DNA of 64,000 bases from Ephemerocybe angulata (Eukaryota; Basidiomycota; Agaricomycetes; Agaricales; Psathyrellaceae). The DNA lies in the NCBI GenBank assembly GCA_013368325.1, contig JAACJK010000060.1, forward strand, positions 620,001 to 684,000, given 5' to 3'. The notes beneath the pieces are model-generated. The model was not told the DNA's origin. It did not search any database and saw only the letters and a list, made by a program, of their open reading frames with translations. Shown here one piece after another: positions 44,326 to 54,928 of the stretch. Numbering within the stretch: position 1 is the first letter of the stretch; the number at the start of each line of letters is the position of its first letter. The position numbers and the translations under genes were made by a program.

Positions 44326-46008
44326 ATGTCGAGTGCCAACGAACTATTCCCAAAAATCGGCCAGGTCGCCGACAAGACCACAAAAGATGACTCGGCAGAG
44401 GCAGAAGTCGAGGAAAAGGTGGTCGACGAGATCGATTCGTTGTGCATGAAATGTTTCGAGCAGGTACGCCGATAAAACTCGAAATCTAGTCGTATCCTGA
44501 TGAGAAGATAGGGCAAAACGCGTATGCTCTTGACTTCGATCCCCTACTTCAAGGAAGTCGTTGTAATGTCGTTCCGTTGCGAGCACTGCGGGTGGTCGAA
44601 CAACGAGATCCAATCTGCGGGGATGATTAGACGTGCGTGACTACTCTGAAACTCTTATGGTTTTGTATTGACGCTGCGCAGCCGAAGGAACGCTTTACAC
44701 TGCCAAAATCCGCGATCGCGCAGATCTGAACAGGCAGATCGTTCGCTCGTCGAACTGCGAAATCGTCATCCCCGAGCTCGACTTGACCCTCCCACCCACC
44801 GAGCGCGGCCAGCTCACGACCGTCGAAGGGCTCCTGCGCGACATTATCGCGGATCTCAGCGGCGACCAGCCTCTACGCAAGGTTCAGGACGAGGACACAT
44901 ACACCAAGGTCGAGGCGCTGCTGACGAAGATGTGGGGGATGCTTGGAGACTCGCCGGACGCGGAGGACAACGACATCGAGGATGCGCAGACGGCCGGGAC
45001 GTCGGAGAAGAAGGACATCCCTGTGCAACCGTTCACGTTGAAGCTCGACGATCCGAGTGGGAACAGCTTCATCGAGTTCCTCGGGAGCATGTCTGACCCG
45101 AAGTGGAACCTGAGGACGTACCCCCGGACGTTTGAGCAGAATGTGCAGTTGGGCTTGGTGGCGCGTGAGGAGGAGGGTGGGGAGAAGGGGGCCGGCGAGG
45201 AGCAGGTGAACGGGGAGGTGACGAAGGATGAGGTCTTGACATTCCCCGGGAAATGCTCGAGCTGTGGACACAATATCAACACGTACATGAAGCGCGTGGA
45301 CATTCCATACTTCAAGGTGCGTCCGTCGCTTTCCAACTCTTTCTCGCACTAAGATCCTGCAGGAAATCCTAATCATGTCGACGAACTGCGACACCTGTGG
45401 ATACCGCGACAATGAAGTCAAATCGGGTTCAGCCATCTCGCCGGAAGGGAAGCGTATCATCCTCAAGGTGGAGGACGTCGAGGATCTCTCCCGTGACATC
45501 CTCAAATCCGAGACAGCCGGCCTCGAAATTCCCGAGATCGACCTCGTTCTCGCACATGGAACGCTCGGTGGACGGTTCACGACGCTCGAGGGGATCTTGA
45601 ACCAGGTGTACGAAGAACTGAACGAGAAGGTCTTTGCGGGCGATAGCGCTGAAACGGAAGACAAGAGGAGCTTCGAGAAGTTCCTGGAGGACCTCAAATC
45701 TGTAAGTGTTGCAGCTTGCTACCGTGGATCTTACTGACGACGGGGATTAGACGATTACCTGTGAAAAGCCGTTCACGGTCATCCTGGACGATCCTCTGGC
45801 GAATTCGTATATCCAGAGCTTGTACGCACCCGACCCCGATCCTGGTATGACTATCGAGACCTACCCAAGGACTTGGGAGCAAAACGAGGAGCTTGGTTTG
45901 AACGACATCAAGGTTGAGGGGTATGAGGAGGATGAGGCAGCCGAGAGGGCGGCTGAGAAAGAGGCACAGGAACAAGAAAAGAAGGAACCTAATACTGTTC
46001 AGTCGTAG
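44326..46008 (+). CDS. ZPR1: Zinc-finger protein ZPR1
   Basis: ZPR1 is a conserved eukaryotic protein that binds translation elongation factor eEF1A and helps it fold. Five exons (44326-44463, 44512-44632, 44682-45316, 45363-45701, 45751-46008) give 496 residues, the usual length. Two copies of the ZPR1 unit are seen. The first has zinc finger LCMKC...CEHCGW, then [20 protein letters not shown] and [16 protein letters not shown]. The second has KCSSCGHN...CDTCGY, then [20 protein letters not shown] and [16 protein letters not shown]. Both four-Cys fingers are complete. The linker between units is acidic and Gly/Glu-rich ([13 protein letters not shown]), and the C-terminus is Glu/Lys-rich. The start follows a TATA box by about 70 bp. 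Confidence 0.96.
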
Positions 46009-46901
46009 TGGAAAACTCACATCTAGAAGATCACTAGACTCTGTACACTTCTACATGATAGACGGTGACGCTTTGAACATTCAAGCGTGGCTGATATGCA
46101 TACTCGAGAACACCATCCCGCTCTTTCTTACCCCTACCCACCTTGGGCACCCCTCATGGTCTCCTGCAGGCGAGAAAACTCCCGGATTATCTCCCTCTGC
46201 TTCGCACTTCTGTCCCCGCAAAATCCCTTGGCTGGAAACGGGCGTCGGGCGAACTACACTCTTGGGCGCTTAAAATGGAGCAGGCTACTCGCAGCGGGAT
46301 ATATATCGGAGTTTTCAGACTCGTCTTGAAAGAATGGATATATGTCTCCCATCTGCTACATCAGGAGTAGGTGACAGACTCTGAACCGACGCGACGCGTA
46401 AGGGACTGGGCGCTTATCGCGTCTTGATCGCGTCAGTGGTTCAACGTACTAGAGCGTGCTTGGAATCGGAAACATGATAAGTGCCGCAAACATTCAGCAG
46501 AATGGTCTACTGGGCACACTGTATCCTCTAACCTTCTCGGTTTGCCTCATCCGACGAATTGTCAATGCATGGAGGTCGTATCTTAACGCCTTCAAATGCG
46601 CTGTTTTTAATGTTTCTCACTTTGAGCGAATAGTTGCCACACAACGTGAACCGCTGGTCTCAACTCAGTCTATGACCGTAGCCCGCTCTTCTCTTAGTGC
46701 TTCCTTGCGCTTTATTTCATCCCTATCGACTTGCCAGATACTCTTCTTCGCAGCGAGTTAGGACGACTCTCATGTCACGCGGACATACTATGTCATCCAT
46801 CAATGCCAGGATGGCTCAATTCAATTGGCTCCATCTTGACCTCCAACCACCACCACCACCAAGACCAATCCTCTAAGATCTTGAATCCTAATACCATCGA
46901 T
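46009..46901. other. Intergenic, no gene
   Basis: Between ZPR1 and the UCH gene, both on the plus strand. A few short open frames, none with recognisable features. A CACCACCACCACCAC run lies near 46848-46860, upstream of the UCH start. Confidence 0.5.
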
Positions 46902-48111
46902 ATGTCAGCCCTTGGACCATGGATCCCACTTGAGAGCAACCCTGAGGTGCGTTAGCGTCGTGGTACCGTGAAGTAGGGCACAAAACTCAACAAGATTGGA
47001 ACAGGTGTTTAACAAGGTGAATACAATACGTCGTACAACAGCTGAATACACTCATCCAGAATCTGGTGCACGCCAATAGTGGGCTCAGAGAGCTGGACTC
47101 GTCACTAATAAGGACGCGTTCGGAGACGTATATGGCTTGGATGACGAGGTTCGGATTCTTCGGTTGCCTTGATCACACCTCGGACTGAACTATTGTCCTG
47201 AACTCGCCTTCAATCATCTTTCGAACGGATTCTGCTGCGGTTATAGCTCCTGGATATTGTTCCCCAACCCACAAAGGCGGTCATTCTCCTCTTCCCCGAC
47301 GTCCGAGAGGCAAAGGCGCACCAGAAGCAAGAGGATGCGAAGATTGCGAAAGACGGGCAGCCACACTTGGATCCTACGATCTACTACGTCAAACAGACAG
47401 TGAGTAATCTCCACTCGAGCTTATATTTCCGCCTTGACACCGAATTAGATTGGGAACGCCTGCGGAACGATCGCGCTAATCCACGCACTCGCGAACGTGA
47501 GCGATCTTCCATAACCGCAGTGGAGGAGGCACCTCTAACCAGGAAACCAGAGCAACGTAAACTGGGATCCATCTAGCCCACTCCACAACTTCATTGTGGA
47601 GACGAAGGGTCAGTTTCTTTGGCATGCTATCCCTCCAGGCTGGAAGATTCACTAAGTTCTTCCTTCTCCTAGATAAAACACCAGAAGAACGCGCTTCTCT
47701 CCTCGAGTCCCGCCCACTATTTGCAAATATCCACGCCGAGACCGCACAGGACGGCCAGACGGCCCCGAACATCGACACAGACCTCCACTTCGTCTGCTTC
47801 GTTGCCGCACCTGACGCTGACCTCCGTTCCGTCGCCAAGGGAGAGAAGGAGGCGAAGGATGTGGTACCTGGAGAAAGCGAGTCGGATACGGGTATGAGGC
47901 TTGTGGAGTTGGACGGGAGGAGACCTGGACCCATTGATCATGGCGTTTGCACGAATTTGTTGAAGGTGAGAGGTTCGGGCTACAATTGACGAGGTGCGGA
48001 ACGCTGACGTCTTGATAGGATGTGGCGAATCTTGTAAAGGAGAGGTATCTCAGTCAGACTGAGAGCGTTTATTTCAGTTTGATGGCTCTTGGGCCACCTC
48101 TGCTCGATTGA
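46902..48111 (+). CDS. Ubiquitin carboxyl-terminal hydrolase (UCH family)
   Basis: A cysteine protease (peptidase C12, UCH-L3/Yuh1 type) that removes small adducts from the ubiquitin C-terminus. Exon 1 (46902-46946) gives MSALGPWIPLESNPE, then a 12-nt exon (47007-47018) VFNK. Exons 47080-47148 (WAQRAGLVTNKDAFGDVYGL) and 47247-47399 (LLDIVPQPTKAVILLFPDV) follow. The catalytic Cys is in IGNACGTIALIHALAN (47449-47496). Further on are PLHNFIVETK and LHFVCFV (catalytic His), and ELDGRRPGPIDHG (catalytic Asp). The end is SVYFSLMALGPPLLD. The junction near 47497-47577 is unresolved: the phase does not fit the donor at 47497, so that exon is probably a few codons longer or shorter. Otherwise the gene looks complete and normal in length. 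Confidence 0.9.
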
Positions 48112-48256
48112 TTGGGGGGAGAGAGGACGATGAGGAGATTGGTGGACAAGAGGATTGCACAAAGGCTGAAGTTAAGTACTCAGTAGGTGTGTAGTAGGTA
48201 TACGATAACAGAAGAACGATGAACAACATCATCTACTGTAGCTAGATTCGAAGTCA

Positions 48257-49258
48257 TCATGATGCAAACGCAAGTACTGGCATAACCTCATGAAATTGCG
48301 GTGTACCACGATTTGAATGCATGCGCAGTTTCCTCCGTATGTACGGTGGGACCCCACCGTCACAAACACTGGCATGCCTGTCGACCTCCAATTCATGCAC
48401 CAACTCCCCACAGCGTTCGCAATTGGAGGCGCGGTGCAAGATGTGTGACTGGATGTGGATCACGAGTTCCTCTCCATCAGCGCATCTGGTGTCGCACACT
48501 GCTGGGTTGTTTTTTGCTTTCCATAAGCAGGGAAGCAGGGCATCGCTGGAGGCAGCCTGGGGCGTTGGGGTAGGGTGGGGTTGTGTAGCACCGGACGAGG
48601 GCGGAGCTGGCGAGCGCTTGCCTTTCCCCACGGCCTGATCCTCGATTGTAGCTATCGAGCGTAAGGGCGACGGGTTGGCGTAATTAATGAAGGGTCTGAA
48701 AGGGTTGACCAGTGAGTGGATATCGAGCTTAGAGCATAAGCCGACATCGCAGCCACGATGCGCACATATGTACGACTTTTCATCAGCATGAAGCCGCATG
48801 TGGCATGCGGAGTTGACGCGAGATGCGAAGACACCTTCACGTCTAGGAGGGAAGCTTGAGCACCCGAAAAGGGGTTCGTCCTTCCGCTGACTTGTCGAAT
48901 GGAGCTGCATCAGTGGTGTTGGGATTTTCTGCCTTTTCGCTGGGTGTGTGGGCGCCCGGGTATGAGAGGGGCTGGGCGTCATCGAGCTCCCAACCTTTTG
49001 CACTGACGAGGGCTGTTTCTTTTTGGGTCCCGAGCTCGATTTGCCACTCTTAGGAGTAGAGCTTCCTTGGAGGTTCATCGAGGAAATTTGGGAGATCAAG
49101 GAACCATAAGTTGGTGAAAGGGAGCTAGTCTGAAGTCCAGTCGGGGCGGGTCCCTTCTTGTCGACAGTGGCATGAGCATCACCAGGAGTACAAAAGACAA
49201 ACTTGATATCGGCGGTCGACCCAACGTTAGAGGGTGGAATGAAGGACTTCGAAGCCAT
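48257..49258 (-). CDS. Putative C2H2-like zinc-finger protein, single exon
   Basis: An intron-free frame of 333 residues with no family I can name. The N-terminal half is Ser/Pro/Lys-rich and includes the basic patch SGPKKKQPSS, consistent with a nuclear protein. The C-terminal half contains three Cys/His groups: RVNSACHMRLHADEKSYIC followed by AHRGCDVGLC; LPCLWKAKNNPAVCDTRC with a following HIQSH; and CERCGELVHELEVDRH. These resemble divergent C2H2 fingers seen in basidiomycete proteins. The ATG at 49258 is the first in the frame. It is convergent with the UCH gene, 145 bp away. It could be a transcription factor, but DNA binding cannot be shown here. Confidence 0.55.
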   Translation of the reverse strand: MASKSFIPPSNVGSTADIKFVFCTPGDAHATVDKKGPAPTGLQTSSLSPTYGSLISQISSMNLQGSSTPKSGKSSSGPKKKQPSSVQKVGSSMTPSPSHTRAPTHPAKRQKIPTPLMQLHSTSQRKDEPLFGCSSFPPRREGVFASRVNSACHMRLHADEKSYICAHRGCDVGLCSKLDIHSLVNPFRPFINYANPSPLRSIATIEDQAVGKGKRSPAPPSSGATQPHPTPTPQAASSDALLPCLWKAKNNPAVCDTRCADGEELVIHIQSHILHRASNCERCGELVHELEVDRHASVCDGGVPPYIRRKLRMHSNRGTPQFHEVMPVLAFAS

Positions 49259-51160
49259 TGAAAAGATTGAGATGGTCAGGGCCAGCTGAGGATATGCACT
49301 GGAGGGTGGGTTGATATTTCGGCAAGTTGTTGATCTGCGGGAGCCACTGTTAAGGTGGAATACAATGCTGCCTCACCACTCAAACAACAAGGCTCGAAAG
49401 CACTATGGCAATGGGCATTGAGGATACAAGGTACCGGATCGTTCAGGGCTCCTTTCTCGTAGCGGAGGCGACCGTGCATCGCATGGTATAGTCAGGGCGT
49501 GCCACTCAAGCTTGTACGCCAGCAGTCCTTGTTTCCTTGATTCCGTTCACCGGAGGTGGACGCTCAGAGGTGTAGTCAGAACTACTAAAATGTGTTGTTC
49601 AGAGGTGCTGACCAGGAGAAGGGTTGAGATTCGCTCACCGACGGCGAATGGTTCTCAGGTTTGGAACACGACAATGCTGCACCATGCAAAGTACCGCGAC
49701 CTGGCACCCCTGTCACTGGGAGAGCTTTCGGATTGCAATATGATTTGAGCCAAGGTTAGGCTGTATCTTCGTGGATTACAAAGTCTTCCGGAAACCGTGC
49801 CCAGACGGATGAGGTCGTTCAAGTTTAACGGAAGTCGGAAGCAGGCTGAGAAGGGACGTATCGGACTTTTAAGCGTGGGTCACCGATGTTCTTGCCGGCC
49901 CCTGCCGAGGGCTAGGCGCTGGTATTCCGGCCCAAAATTATGTCTTCGACACCAAGACCCGATTGAGAGGGGCAGGCCCTACCCCAGCAGCATGTCTTAT
50001 GGCGCGAAGATCTGGCTGAGGGGTACATAGACCAGTCACCATCAACAAGGGCGATCAAGAGGCTCATGAAGATCATGGGCGCTAAACGAACGTCCATTGA
50101 GGCACTCCATGTGGGCGGGAGCGAAAGTGGTCTTTCCCCAGACCGTCGGCCGAGACTTTAGCCTTACAAGTGATGGCCTCAAGGGTGGGCCTCAGGCATA
50201 CTGAAAAAGGTGGTCCAGGAAGATACCTTCTGACCTCCCCGAAATTTGGTACACATTTGCTACGGCAAAAAAAGAACTGGGAAGCAGTCTTGCAGATGAA
50301 TCAGAAATAATACGCGGGCTTGACTTATTGGCGCGAGTGGCACCAGGAGACGCTCTCCAGAACAAGGTGACCACCTCTTCGCCGAACACGCCTCCATAAA
50401 TTATAAGGAAACGGATTAAAAACAAAGGCTTATAAGAGACCTAGCAACGTCAGATGATACAATTAGTGGCATGATCCTGGGCTCCTGGTGTCTGCCACCC
50501 AGAGTTGTTGTATTGCTATTTCTCTGTACCCGTCAGTTGGGAAAGCGGAAACGCCAAAATAGATCGTACGCAGAAACAGCTATGGAGCTTGTTCTGCAAT
50601 TGAGAACAGGGTTGGGACCGGGGTGGTCAAAGTTGAACCCCAGTTCTATCTTCTTTCAAGTCAGTTCTGCACAGACATGGGAGGTTTGACCCCCCTTTAT
50701 TGGCAGGGACGCACTGATCGTCGAAACTCATGCTCGATTTGGTAAGCCAGCAGTCGAAAACATAGCGAGAGTCACAAGTAGAGTAGGCTTTAAGCCGTCT
50801 TCAGAGATCCGCGCCTATCGAATAGGGAACAAGAGTGTCATCGTAGCGAGCGAGGTATACTACATGTACATGGCCGGTGGTAAGTTACATACAGAATTCA
50901 CGGTAATCTAAGGAATGTGGATTATGGTGGGATGGAAAGAACGGAAGGTAAGAACGAGGCTAGGGGTCGTATAGGTCAATCATAATGATGTAGTCAATGG
51001 GCGCAGAGCGTATTATCAGTGAAGCTAAGTAAGATCGTTGAGGAAGTGTAAAGGGAAAGTGTCATTATTCGGGATCTCAATTCAGAAAGTATGGTGATCG
51101 AAGGAGAAAGAGGAATTTTAAAAAGGTTCGGGGAGTAGAGATGGGGCCTGGGAATGAACA
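49259..51160. other. Gene-poor gap
   Basis: About 1.9 kb without a recognisable gene, RNA or element. Open frames are short and compositionally ordinary. The interval includes the upstream region of the 49258 gene and the 3' flank of the 52616 gene. Confidence 0.5.
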
Positions 51161-52616
51161 TTACTGGCGGGTGCGCCAGTCATCGAATAACGCCCTAGCG
51201 AGGGGACCATTACCATGGCGCATCATCATCTTGACCAGGCGTGTATCGGCTTGCTTGTACAGCTCGGTGTCATCGCGTTCCATCAACCCATCCCTGATGC
51301 GCCTATGGATGTTTGGGCAAGCCTTCGCGTGTTCATGGACGCTTTCCATCGAGGAAAATGAACCTCGACCGCAGCAATGCATAAACCAGGATGATAAGTT
51401 GTGGACATCATGGACTTCGGCTAGGTGGCCGTGGAGAGACAGAACATGCACCGACACGGAATTGCATTCCAGGCCTAAGTAATTAGATCTCTAATTTGGG
51501 TCAAAGGGTCATGGTGAGGACCTACTTTTTTTCACAGCTGTACACTTCCAGTAGCGACAATCATTCTGCGCTAGAAAACCTTTGAGCTGGAAAAGCCACT
51601 CTGGGGTGTATTTCTTCCAAACGAGCTCCGCGGAAGCTGTGGCTCCCGACGAAGGGTTGGATTCGTGCTCGGCGGCGGGGCTGTCTGCGGGACTGTTCCG
51701 TCGTTAGTGACATCGGAGAACACTATGCAATAGGAGGAGAGGATTGCCACGCACCTCAAAGATTCCTCCTCTTGGTTCGGAATAGGGCTACTAGGAGGCG
51801 TGAAAAGACCCAGGTCCCCCGGGGTGATCTGCGGATCCTGGGCGGCGCTCTCTGAGGGCTGAGAGTCGTTCTCAGAAGGGATGCACAATTCGGCCGTCAA
51901 CTGCGGCGTAGGTTGAGCTTGAGCTGTTGCCTTCTTTGGGGAGAGTGGCTCGGGAGGGGAACCTCGAGGCGCCGAGGCGCCACCCGCGCTGGCATTCTTA
52001 GACGAACTCTTAGATGGACTCTGGTTTTCTTTATCAGCACTACTTTGAATGCGGAGCTTTTTCTGGGGGCGACGGAAGCTGGCTGAGGGGTGCCGTTTAG
52101 GGGAGCTTGCATCTGCAGGTGTCTTGCGTTTCGCCGTCAGGGACCGGCCCTTGTCCACAGGCTGGGACTCCTTGGTCTCTGGATCGAGGCTGAGGTATAC
52201 AGACACCAGGTTAACGCTTCATCAAAGGATCGTGGCTTCTTGACGTACCCAAGAGGGGGAGAAAGTGCGTCGGAATCCAGAGATCGAAGTGGAGGTTCGG
52301 TGCCCGCACCATCGTTACTGGCAAAGAAAATTGGACTCAATGGATTGATCGGTCAGGGAGAGATATGGTGGGAGGCATACAGGTAAGAAGAGGCTTCAAG
52401 GAATGGCGTCGAAGATGATGACCTGTCTCTGAAAGATAGCAAGGAGTCAGCGATGAAAACTTGGGACCACCATAAAGGGTCAAAGACCACAGGTAGATGA
52501 TCGACGTACCCAGAGACAAGGTCTTCCGTCAAGGATAGATCAACGAATGAGGAATGTTCGTTCCCGTCTACGATTTCGTCCAGGTCGTGACAGTCATGAA
52601 TGGCGGGTGTCGACAT
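51161..52616 (-). CDS. Ser/Pro-rich nuclear protein with C2H2-like zinc finger
   Basis: Six exons (52616-52510, 52428-52381, 52335-52249, 52189-51755, 51680-51526, 51474-51161) join in frame to 381 residues. The N-terminus is acidic (MSTPAIHDCHDLDEIVDGNE). The middle is Lys/Ser/Pro-rich, with KRKTPADASSPKRH, RRPQKKLRIQ and DKENQSPSKSSS, and is probably a disordered nuclear region. The C-terminal third carries FLAQNDCRYWKCTAVKKSLE then CNSVSVHVLSLHGHLAEVH, and later CCGRGSFSSMESVHEHAKAC. This is the C-x4-C...H-x4-H pattern of divergent basidiomycete C2H2 fingers. Function is unknown; a transcription regulator is plausible. The acceptor GCAGACAG before exon 5 was chosen because the nearer CAG breaks the frame. 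It is divergent from the FCP1-like gene. Confidence 0.65.
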
Positions 52617-53424
52617 GATGAGATTAAAAGTTGGAGGGGGAAATGAAAAGAAGATGGTCAAAGAGGAAGGAAAGAAAGTGAAATGGCGCCTCATTGCGTG
52701 TCGGGGGAGGGTTTTTGAGATCGAGTGTCTCTTTGTGAAGCTCTTCTGATCTGCACGAGGCTTCGTTCCTTTGTAAATGCAGTGTAGTGGCAAATATGTC
52801 ATATCACGAGGACGAGCTGTCCATGAGACCTCTTTCTGAGAGGCATTTCATACCCAATTCATGTTGTCGGAATCTTCTAGAAGAGACCAGGAGGTACCAA
52901 GGCTCTACGCTGATAGAAAGAACAGCAAGTAGAGAAAGCGGTTGCCTGTCAGAAAACCAGACGTCTCGATGTCTCGATGCCTTTCCCATCGAGAAGCCCC
53001 AGAACAAGTGAAAGTCGAGTGTTGAGTCAGATTTTGGCGTCCTGCCGATGAGAGCATAAAGGCACATTGCTATCCAGGCGTAAGTGGTGGGAAAAGGAAA
53101 AATTGGCTGACAACCTCTGTTCTGCCAAAAACCCAAAACGTGGGAGATATCATCAGCGGAGATTCAATATGCCGACTTTGGCCGCAAATCAGTTCCTGCC
53201 AGGAACGAGCGCTTATCCCAAGCTTATCCAGAACTTTCATGTACCCGGTAATTGCTCCTAGGAAATCTTTCAGGCGGCCTATACAAAGAACAAGTGATTG
53301 AAGCTGAATGCGCATTTCTTGTGCCATGAAATCGGTACCCCTCACGTCGCTGACACGATTCCGCAGACCTCCATCTCCTTTCCTTGGATTCTTGCCATAC
53401 AAGATCTTGCGACACAAGACCACA
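52617..53424. promoter_or_regulatory. Divergent promoter region
   Basis: An 808-bp interval between two genes transcribed away from each other (51161-52616 minus and 53425 plus). Purine/pyrimidine-skewed leaders lie on both sides. No clear TATA box is seen. Confidence 0.35.
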
Positions 53425-54765
53425 ATGCCGACCAGAAAGTTCGATTTCGACTACAATTACGACCCAGCAGGAACTTCTTTGGTCACACCGGACCCCTACA
53501 CCGAGCCCCCGCCGAAGGACGAGGAGAATTACACCATAAGCGCCCACCAAAACACCCGCCTACCCATGTATCAGGCCCGAGCACGATCTCCTAGCCGCTC
53601 TCCATCACCCCCTCCCCAGATTGAACCGACCCCAGAATACCTCGCAGTATCGCAAGAACCCACGTCGAAACTGGACGACGTCAGCGAGCAACGAAAATTG
53701 CTCATCCTCGACCTGAACGGCACCCTCGTTTTCCGAAGCCCCCACACGAAGAGGAACGCATACCAACTCCGCGGAGTACAACGACCGCTGCGCTCAGTGC
53801 ACCGAAGACCGTACCTGGGCTCGTTCACGGAGTACCTGTTCCACCCCAGCACGCGCACATGGCTCGACACGATGGTCTGGAGCTCTGCGCAGCCGCACAG
53901 CGTGGCGGACATGACCGACCAGTGTTTTCCGAGCAGGAAAGACGACCTGGTGGCGATCTGGGCGCGGGATACGCTGGGGTTGAAGCAGGAAGACTACCGT
54001 GCGTGCTTTATTATTTCGTGTGTCTACTCGTGCTGATGATATGCAGATCGCAAGACCCAGACGACGAAGGATCTCGCGAAGCCGTGGGCGGACCCGAAGC
54101 TGAAGGCGCTGGGGCACTCTGCGCGGTCGACGCTCCTCCTCGACGACTCGCCGCTCAAGGCGCACCTGCAGCCGTGGAACCATCTCTGCATCAAGGAGTA
54201 CGTCTCCGAGATGCGCAAAACGGACGTCAAGGTGCGCGAGGCGGAGCGGCTGCGGGAGATCCAGGACGAGGGCGAGGAAGAGCAGTCGGGGAAACGGAAG
54301 ACCGCGAAGAAGGCGCAAAAGTTCGCAGATCGGGTGGCGCAGGCGGAGGCGGAGGCGGTGGGAGAGGACGGGCGGCCGCTCGAGTACGATGGGACGCTGC
54401 TTGCAGTTGTGGGGATCCTTGGTGCGACGAAGGAGGAGCGCAATGTTGCGGCGTGGATGCGCACGGGGCATCTCGTCGATGTGCCTGTTGCCTCGAGGTC
54501 GGGAACGCCATCTAAAAAGCGCAGAAATACTGGCGAGCACCTCCCGTCGTCTCCGCCAGCGTCCGAGGGCACTTCGTCCCCGCCTCCGTCCGATTCATCC
54601 ACCGAGCAGCAAGAAGCGACCGGCGTGCCGCTCACAGAGTCGAAGGGTGTCGAGCTGTGGTTCGATCATCCGAACACGTTTTCGTACTGGGTTCAGCGAG
54701 GTCGTCGGGCGTTGGAGGAGTTGGGCATTGAGGTTAAGCACGGGATCATTGGTGCTAATGAATAG
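53425..54765 (+). CDS. FCP1/NLI-interacting-factor-like HAD phosphatase homologue
   Basis: A HAD-superfamily protein related to CTD/NIF phosphatases. Two exons (53425-53998, 54047-54765) give 430 residues. The N-terminus is Pro/Ser-rich and disordered (MPTRKFDFDYNYDPAGTS). The HAD core starts at KLLILDLNGTLVFR, where the usual DxDxT reads D-L-N-G-T, so the second Asp is Asn. Next come RRPYLGSFTEYLF and MVWSSAQPHSVADM, then KTQTTKDLAKPW and STLLLDDSPLKAHLQPWNHL, which supplies the DD pair of motif III. The C-terminal half is charged and low in complexity, with KRKTAKKAQK and a Ser/Pro-rich stretch. The Asn substitution may mean weak or lost phosphatase activity, though Asn may be normal in this fungal subgroup. 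The start at MPTRK was chosen for its good context; the frame is open further upstream. Confidence 0.82.
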
Positions 54766-54854
54766 TGAGTGTCGCTACCGCTGTGTTGATTCGTTGCTAA
54801 GCTTTTTGGCAGAGAGTTGTACTTTGCTATATTATTATTATCCGGGCTTTGTTC

Positions 54855-54860
54855 TATAAA
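54855..54860 (+). promoter_or_regulatory. TATA box of the 54929 gene
   Basis: TATAAA (context CTATAAAGGGCG), 74 bp upstream of the chosen ATG. Confidence 0.5.
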
Positions 54861-54928
54861 GGGCGTGAACAGTCTTAGCCACTTGGGTCGTTTTGCTGTC
54901 GAGCACCATTGTTATACCCTGGGCGACA

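Noticed and set aside
44873..45697. 274-residue minus-strand frame opposite ZPR1
   Set aside because: Antisense shadow; ZPR1 is unambiguous.
53794..54540. 248-residue minus-strand frame opposite the FCP1-like gene
   Set aside because: Antisense shadow; Arg/Leu-rich, no motif.
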